Source of the DNA: JAGLQA01 sp023135565
GTDB lineage: Bacteria; Acidobacteriota; Aminicenantia; UBA2199
Direction of reading: 5' to 3'
Length of the DNA: 37,730 bases
NCBI GenBank assembly: GCA_030639305.1
Contig: DAOWCY010000051.1
Location: 1 to 37,730 of the forward strand
Positions 33,557-37,730 of the stretch are shown piece after piece. A program made the position numbers and the translations under genes. Numbering within the stretch: the stretch's first letter is position 1; each line of letters starts with the position of its first letter. The notes below the pieces were generated by a model. That model saw only the letters and a list, made by a program, of their open reading frames with translations. It did no database searches and was not told the origin of the DNA.

Positions 33557-34864
33557 TTATTCCTGGCCGGTGGGGTGACAAGAATAACAGGCTTGACTGT
33601 TGTAAGAATAACCGCCCACACTATTATGTTCATTGTCCATGGCATTCTTGTTGTGCTCGTGACAGTTGATGCAGGAAAATTCATAATAATTGGCCGATTC
33701 ATGACAGTCTGAACAAGAAATATGACTGTGATCACCGGAAAAAATAGGAAATCGATGATCAAAATTAGCCTGGGACCAGCTTAACGATTCCGGGGGATGA
33801 CAGATTTCACATTGGGTGTGAAACCCGGCCTGCCTGTGGTTGGGATTCTTAGTGTTATTGTAGTCGTCCAAATGGCAATCGACACACTGGCCGGTAATAA
33901 CATAACCCTGGGCGTGGCAATCATTACAATCTAAACCGCGGTGAGCACCCCGAATAGGCCAGAACCGGTTGTGATTAAAAGTAGCTCCATGCCAGTCTAA
34001 AGCATTATTCCCATGGCATTTTTCGCAGTCGGTGGAATAACCGGCCTGCATGTGGTTGGGGTTGCCGGTTTGGTTATATTCGGTCAGGTGACAGTCCACG
34101 CATTCCGAAGGAGTGCCTTCGTATACGTTGTTTTGATGACAGGCATTACAGGCCGCGGTCTTGTGCATGCCCTGCAAAAGAAAAGCAAAATGATTATAGA
34201 CAGCTCCTTCCCAGGTGACCATATTGTGGCATATTTGGCAGTCCGTAGGAAATTGCTGCTGGACATGACCGGGATCATCCGTTTTATTGTAATCCTTTTC
34301 GTGGCAATCGAAACATTCGCTGGTCTGGCCGGAAAAAACGCCGCCCTGGTGACATTGGAAACAATCGACGAATTTATGCACGCCTTGCAAGGGAAAACCG
34401 GCGTCCCGCGTATGTTCCCAGGAGCCGGGCTTAATCTTTTTCCAATCGAAAGGGGTGTGGCAGTCTGCGCAGTGGATGCCTAATTGTAAGCGGTAGCGGT
34501 CGTCTTGTTTCCTGTACCAGTGGCAAGCTTCGCAGTCGCTGGGTGTGCCCTGCATGATGCCTTTGGGGTGACATTCCGAACAAGCGGTAGTGCGATGTTT
34601 ACCGGTCAAAGGGAAGTTGGTTTTATCGTGGCTGACAGCGTCGAATTTTTTCGACTGCGCAAAGATAAACGAAAGAGAAAGAATAAAAATTAATCCGGTC
34701 TTAATTAGGTGTCGGTTCCCCCAGAATCTTCTAAAAAACAACCCCCGGATTGCCGCGAAGCGGCTCAACAAAAGTTTTTGGAAGTCCAGAAACCTTTTTT
34801 CAAAAAGGTTTTTGGTCGCCGAAGGCAAGTCGTTGTTTTTATTATTAAATTTTATATTATTCAT
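33557..34864 (-). CDS. Fifteen-haem c-type cytochrome with a repeat-derived N-terminal segment
   Basis: The 435-residue exported protein has fifteen CxxCH haem-attachment motifs spread from residue about 95 to the end. They are mostly in pairs preceded by H..K...C or G.H, the pattern of doubled-CxxCH/cytochrome c3-like families. The signal peptide core is LIKTGLIFILSLSFIFA. It is the third gene of a minus-strand operon after a six-haem cytochrome and a beta-barrel, so it may be the extracellular or periplasmic end of a transmembrane electron conduit. Between MNNIKFNNKNND and the signal core, about 28-30 codons (34743-34826) come from palindromic repeat copy 8, in frame. A TTG just after the repeat is an alternative start. 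Confidence 0.9.
   Translation of the reverse strand: MNNIKFNNKNNDLPSATKNLFEKRFLDFQKLLLSRFAAIRGLFFRRFWGNRHLIKTGLIFILSLSFIFAQSKKFDAVSHDKTNFPLTGKHRTTACSECHPKGIMQGTPSDCEACHWYRKQDDRYRLQLGIHCADCHTPFDWKKIKPGSWEHTRDAGFPLQGVHKFVDCFQCHQGGVFSGQTSECFDCHEKDYNKTDDPGHVQQQFPTDCQICHNMVTWEGAVYNHFAFLLQGMHKTAACNACHQNNVYEGTPSECVDCHLTEYNQTGNPNHMQAGYSTDCEKCHGNNALDWHGATFNHNRFWPIRGAHRGLDCNDCHAQGYVITGQCVDCHLDDYNNTKNPNHRQAGFHTQCEICHPPESLSWSQANFDHRFPIFSGDHSHISCSDCHESANYYEFSCINCHEHNKNAMDNEHNSVGGYSYNSQACYSCHPTGQE
34743..34826. repeat. Palindromic repeat family, copy 8, in frame inside a signal peptide
   Basis: It is bounded on the right by CGCCGAAGGC (34817-34826). It includes AACCTTTTTTCAAAAAGGTT (inverted repeat), a variant of the CAACAAAAGTTTTTGG core, and the GCCGC-GAA-GCGGC hairpin (34752-34764). 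The left edge near CCCCCGG is approximate. No stop occurs in the host frame. Confidence 0.75.
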
Positions 34865-34872
34865 TGCTCTAC

Positions 34873-36318
34873 TTATTTCCTCAAAATGGCGCGAACAAAA
34901 AATTGATGCTCGATGTTGTCTTTCTCATAAGAATAAGTATAATCTACGGAGAAAGCCAGCGAACGACTCAATATAAAGAAAACATTCGTGGACAAAGTCT
35001 GCCGGTCAGGCAGGTGGAAAACCTGGGGCGTTCCATCCGCCCCGGTGTAAACGCCATTGAAAAAGTTGGCAAAACTCAGGCTCCAGGAGAATTTCCCGAA
35101 GTTCCTGGCCGCGGAGATGTAATAAGAGTTCGATTCGGAAGTATCGCCTTCGTTCACACTGTAGTTCCCGTAGACAGAGACCCCGGTTTTAAGGAGGTTG
35201 ATCAAAGAGAGGCCGAAACGGTAAGTATTATTCTTTATGCCCCGGTCTTTGAGTTCGCTTTCTCTCCGGGCCGCATAGATGCGTATGCCCTTGACCGGTT
35301 TGATGCTCAGGCGCAGGCCGTAAGTTTCGTTGTAGTAGAACCTTTCGATCTCGCTGTTCTGCACAGTGGGATCCTGCGACTGCTCCATAAGAAAACGGTG
35401 GTAATCCAATCCCCGGCCCGAACTGTAATTGGCCGTAATATCGACATATTTGGTCACGTTCACCCTGCCGTTTAAGAACAGGTGCGACAACCGGTCTTCG
35501 GCTTTGGTTTTGTCGTCCATTTCGTATTCTAAGTTGCCGAAAAGGACAAAAAGACGCTTCACCGGCAGCAGCAAACCGGTATAAAGAAACTGCCGTTCGG
35601 TCTGGCTGTCGAAACCGATGCGGTTGAGACTCAAAGAGAACTGTTTAGCTCCGGCCCCGAGATAACGAACAAAAACACCGAACTTATTGTGCGCCGTATC
35701 CAACCGGGAACGGTAAATATCCGGTTCAAGCCCCGCATACCCGCCGGCAGAAAGAAATCTGCCGAATTTATAACCTACCAGACCGCCGGTTAATTGGCCG
35801 ATCCCGGCGCTATCGTAGAGGTTCATTTGCCCCAAGGAGAAAAAGAGTTTGCTGCTGCGCCGGTTGTAGGAGAGCCGGGCATCGTAAACGATCAACTGGC
35901 TTTTGCCGCCGTAACTGAGGTTGAAGCGGCTGCGCAGATCGACAAAAGCAGTCCAACCGGCTCCCGGTTTGTTCCACAGCGTCAATTTCAAACGGCTGCT
36001 TAAACGGTGATAAAGATCGCTGTCTTCGTATTTGAGTCCCATCCAGTCCTGGTAGAGAGCGCCGCGGAAATAGAAATCTTTCCCCGCTTCGCCTCTAACC
36101 GCGGAACAAAGCAGCAGCAGGCATACAAACAGCAGCCATACTAACTGCCATGAAATTAGTTTTTTCTTGCCTTCGGCGACCAGGGGGGCGTTTTTGAAAA
36201 ATTGCCCCCCTGGACCCCCCAAAAAACTTTTGTTTAATTTTGTTTGCTCCCTGGCGAAATGCGGAATCATAAGCGAATACCTTCGCTGGAGGTAACCTGT
36301 AATTTTATTTTTTACCAT
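34873..36318 (-). CDS. Outer-membrane beta-barrel of a porin-cytochrome operon
   Basis: The 481-residue protein has a signal peptide core (LISWQLVWLLFVCLLLLCSA). A long series of alternating, aromatic-rich strands follows to the end (for example KLFFSLGQMNLYDSAG, FGVFVRYLGAGAKQFSLSLN, NVFFILSRSLAFSVDYTYSY). It carries no haem motif. Flanked by two multihaem cytochrome genes, it probably forms the pore through which electrons cross the outer membrane, as in MtrB- or OmbB-type conduits (analogy, not homology shown). The ATG at 36318 overlaps the stop of the six-haem gene (ATGGTAA). Residues from about 6 to 50 include repeat copy 9 in frame. A longer frame upstream is only a shadow of the cytochrome gene. 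Confidence 0.8.
   Translation of the reverse strand: MVKNKITGYLQRRYSLMIPHFAREQTKLNKSFLGGPGGQFFKNAPLVAEGKKKLISWQLVWLLFVCLLLLCSAVRGEAGKDFYFRGALYQDWMGLKYEDSDLYHRLSSRLKLTLWNKPGAGWTAFVDLRSRFNLSYGGKSQLIVYDARLSYNRRSSKLFFSLGQMNLYDSAGIGQLTGGLVGYKFGRFLSAGGYAGLEPDIYRSRLDTAHNKFGVFVRYLGAGAKQFSLSLNRIGFDSQTERQFLYTGLLLPVKRLFVLFGNLEYEMDDKTKAEDRLSHLFLNGRVNVTKYVDITANYSSGRGLDYHRFLMEQSQDPTVQNSEIERFYYNETYGLRLSIKPVKGIRIYAARRESELKDRGIKNNTYRFGLSLINLLKTGVSVYGNYSVNEGDTSESNSYYISAARNFGKFSWSLSFANFFNGVYTGADGTPQVFHLPDRQTLSTNVFFILSRSLAFSVDYTYSYEKDNIEHQFFVRAILRK
36169..36297. repeat. Palindromic repeat family, copy 9, in frame before a signal-peptide core
   Basis: The left boundary is GCCTTCGGCG (36169-36178); the right boundary near 36297 (CCTTCGCTGGAGG) is less certain. 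It has a perfect 10-bp hairpin CCAGGGGGGC (36180-36189) with GCCCCCCTGG (36204-36213) and a 14-nt loop, homologous to that of copy 3, then CCCCCCAAAAAACTTTTG. Confidence 0.75.
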
Positions 36319-36884
36319 ATATCGACACTCCAATCTATTGTTTGATGGCATTCGCCGCAAACCGGCCGGTTCCCCCTGTGGGCGTCCCGGTGACAGGCGG
36401 AACAGCGGCTGTCCTTGAGGAGAAAAGATTTCGAATATTTCCGGGCCGGCGCATTGGCCGGTTTGTGACATCGATCGCAGTCCCTTACCGACCGGTGCGC
36501 GCCGCTGAGCAAATAACCGGTGTCGGCATGATCGAAATCTTTTATTTCCCATTGTATCAGGCTTTGATTTTCTCCCCTGTGCTCCTGGTGACAGGCTTCG
36601 CAATCTTCCTGTTTGTCCCGGTGATAACCGTGGCCCGCTTTTATGCGCCGGGCCAGTTCTTTGTGGCAGGTGAGGCAGTTTACGTGTTTCGCCTTTTTGC
36701 CGCCGGCATGGCAATTGCCACAGCTCTGCTTGCCCGACAGGTGCCGGTGGGCTTTGCTGAGCTTGCCCGGGGCCTCTGTCTGCCCGGAACCCTGCCCGGA
36801 GTAAGAGACTAACAAAGAAACAAAAAGGAAGGAGAAAGCAGTTATAAAAACGAAAAATTTCTGCGCGTATTTTATTTTTTTCAT
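36312..36884 (-). CDS. Six-haem c-type cytochrome
   Basis: The 190-residue exported protein has a signal peptide (KFFVFITAFSFLFVSLLVSYS) and six CxxCH motifs (CGNCH, CLTCH, CEACH, CDRCH, CSACH, CGECH). His residues such as KAHRH and SGAHRS suit bis-His ligation. As first gene of the operon it is a candidate periplasmic partner of the beta-barrel. The frame opens at 36935, but the Met at 36884 begins a normal signal peptide and lies 8 nt after a -10 box, so it is preferred. The end overlaps the start of the barrel gene. Confidence 0.9.
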   Translation of the reverse strand: MKKIKYAQKFFVFITAFSFLFVSLLVSYSGQGSGQTEAPGKLSKAHRHLSGKQSCGNCHAGGKKAKHVNCLTCHKELARRIKAGHGYHRDKQEDCEACHQEHRGENQSLIQWEIKDFDHADTGYLLSGAHRSVRDCDRCHKPANAPARKYSKSFLLKDSRCSACHRDAHRGNRPVCGECHQTIDWSVDIW

Positions 36885-36892
36885 CGTGTTAT

Positions 36893-36922
36893 AGTATACC
36901 ACTTTTTTTAAATATAATGCAA
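36893..36922 (-). promoter_or_regulatory. Promoter of the cytochrome-barrel-cytochrome operon
   Basis: Minus strand: TTGCAT (36922-36917), 18 nt, TATACT (36898-36893), then 8 nt to the ATG at 36884. No ribosome binding site is seen. Confidence 0.6.
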
Positions 36923-37399
36923 GACTCGATACCAAATCCGAATCATGCGGCTAAAATAAGCAGTCCCCCCCTATATATAATGTATATACCTTGTAATATA
37001 TAATGCCTCCGCCGGCCCCACGCGCGTGGGGTAGCGTTAAGCCGCTGCGCGGCAGGACCCTGCCGGGGGACGCCCCCATTGAATTTTTCGTTGGGGGCCA
37101 GCGGCATACCGCCCCCATTAAATTTTTCAACAGGTGCAAGCCTTTTTTTAAGAGCAAATTGGCAAAGGTTATCTCAGGGTAACAGGGTAGCGGTGATAGG
37201 CGATTTTGATTCAGTCGATGAAAACCGGTCAATATACAAAACCCGGCCCCCAGGTTACCAAATGATCAAAAACAAATAGGGCACCAGAACATGAAACCTT
37301 TCCACCTTGCCGTTCGCCCATCCCCACACACCATCACACATTCGTAAATAGCAGAGCATTATACAGATACCCCCTTGACAATCCCAATAAAGGCATCCT
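36923..37399. other. Gene-free spacer with repeat copy 10
   Basis: No credible gene. The AT-rich stretch at 36971-37004 (CTATATATAATGTATATACC) precedes repeat copy 10. From about 37150 to 37399 nothing recognisable was found. A 93-codon frame on the minus strand runs through the repeat and lacks an RBS. Confidence 0.6.
37005..37131. repeat. Palindromic repeat family, copy 10
   Basis: It opens with GCCTCCGCCGG (37005-37015), then the palindrome CCCCACGCGCGTGGGG (37016-37031), GCGTTAAGCCGC-TGC-GCGGC as in copy 4, and GGCAGG-ACC-CTGCC. It ends with two variants of a CCCCCATT(G/A)AATTTTTC unit (about 37074-37090 and 37112-37129). These are not seen in other copies. Confidence 0.7.
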
Positions 37400-37567
37400 T
37401 TAAAAACATCCTTCTCTCGTTGAACAAGAATCATAACACGAGTTTATTACCGTTTGGCTTTCAAAGCAGTTACATAAACTGATGGCATCCAGGTTAGTAA
37501 AGATAACAATGGAAGCCAAGCCCGCTATTAAAAACGCAGTGACAAAAAAAGTAACTTTTTTTTTCAT
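37400..37567 (-). CDS. Small Cys-rich exported or membrane-anchored peptide (55 aa)
   Basis: A 55-codon gene has an exceptionally good AAAGGAGG Shine-Dalgarno 6 nt before its ATG. Residues 1-4 are MKKK, about 5-23 form a hydrophobic segment (VTFFVTAFLIAGLASIVIF), and the rest is a short polar tail with five Cys: Cys32, Cys34, Cys44, Cys48 and Cys54. The tail has no known motif. It could be an exported disulfide-bonded peptide, a small membrane protein or a precursor peptide. Related small exported peptides are easily missed in annotation. A perfect hairpin lies 33 nt upstream. No maturation or export gene is visible in the window. The function is unknown. Confidence 0.6.
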   Translation of the reverse strand: MKKKVTFFVTAFLIAGLASIVIFTNLDAISLCNCFESQTVINSCYDSCSTREGCF

Positions 37568-37599
37568 GTTTTCCTCCTTTCTCTATTTATCGTATTGTC

Positions 37600-37623
37600 A
37601 AGAGTTTTTGGGGAAAAACTCTT
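37600..37623. promoter_or_regulatory. Perfect 10-bp hairpin between divergent genes
   Basis: AAGAGTTTTT (37600-37609), GGGG loop, AAAAACTCTT (37614-37623). It overlaps a minus-strand TTGACA (37601-37596) and sits between the divergent Cys-rich peptide gene and the gene starting at 37709. It is either an operator or a terminator-like stem. Confidence 0.55.
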
Positions 37624-37708
37624 AAAACCCTTTATCTTAAACATTCTTGATTAAACTACTTGCCCTCCCCCCTTTTTTGGTGTAAATTATAAGGAAGGAG
37701 TTTTTAAT

Positions 37709-37730
37709 ATGGCGAAAATATCGAGGTTTA
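37709..37730 (+). CDS. Start of an unidentified gene (runs off the window)
   Basis: Only seven codons are visible (MAKISRF), after a strong AAGGAAGGAG site 8 nt upstream. REP-associated tyrosine transposases and related Y1 proteins often begin MA-[KR]-x-[SP]-R, so such a gene is possible, but seven residues cannot prove it. Confidence 0.5.

Noticed and set aside
36319..36714. N-terminal extension of the beta-barrel gene to 36714
   Set aside because: It is an alternate frame of the six-haem cytochrome gene; the ATG at 36318 overlaps that gene's stop and leads to a signal peptide.
36951..37232. 93-codon minus-strand ORF
   Set aside because: It runs through repeat copy 10, has no RBS and no protein-like pattern.

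Overview
The window is about 37.7 kb of chromosome from a diderm (Gram-negative type), probably anaerobic bacterium. The evidence is two RND pumps with a lipoprotein adaptor, an outer-membrane beta-barrel flanked by multihaem c-type cytochromes, RodA, and pyruvate phosphate dikinase. No rRNA, tRNA or marker gene fixes the taxon; an uncultured candidate lineage is plausible, but that is inference.

Layout. 1-511: the tail of an unknown gene, a REP-like inverted repeat and a truncated DUF4338-like fragment. 697-4148: a cytoplasmic histidine kinase, then ppdK. 4325-5413: rodA. 5592-7121: a cytidylyltransferase-methyltransferase fusion behind a structured leader. 7126-7956 (-): a receiver-Hpt protein. 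8107-10647: an ArsR-methyltransferase regulator of SahR type with its operator, then ahcY. 10695-15034 (-): mutS and a DUF4846-M23 peptidase overlapping by ATGA. 15503-18280: a DUF4388/J-like/TPR protein with long internal repeats. 18480-26688 (-): adaptor-RND-RND operon. 27063-33541: a defence and toxin-antitoxin cluster (AAA_14/DUF4143 ATPase, AbiEi-AbiEii, DUF413-HNH, OLD-like nuclease, HicAB). 33557-36884 (-): six-haem cytochrome, beta-barrel and fifteen-haem cytochrome, a probable porin-cytochrome conduit. 37400-37567 (-): a small Cys-rich exported peptide. 37709 to the end: the start of another gene.

Two window-wide patterns stand out. First, a modular palindromic repeat family (about 10 copies, typically bounded by GCCTCCGGCGG or GCCTTCGGCG and its inverse) sits at gene borders. 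In three exported-protein genes a copy lies in frame between the start codon and the hydrophobic core of the signal peptide, and another copy supplies a C-terminus. Two copies share a 10-bp hairpin with compensatory changes. Second, many transcription-first genes (rodA, sahR, mutS, abiEi, hicA, the six-haem cytochrome and others) have a -10 box only 5-8 nt before the ATG and no ribosome binding site, which predicts leaderless mRNAs. Operon-internal and some other genes carry good Shine-Dalgarno sequences.

Functional links. SahR and AhcY clear S-adenosylhomocysteine, which methyltransferases such as the neighbouring fusion protein generate. The kinase and the receiver-Hpt protein could belong to one phosphorelay. 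The 27-33.5 kb cluster looks acquired and is bordered by a repeat copy on one side.
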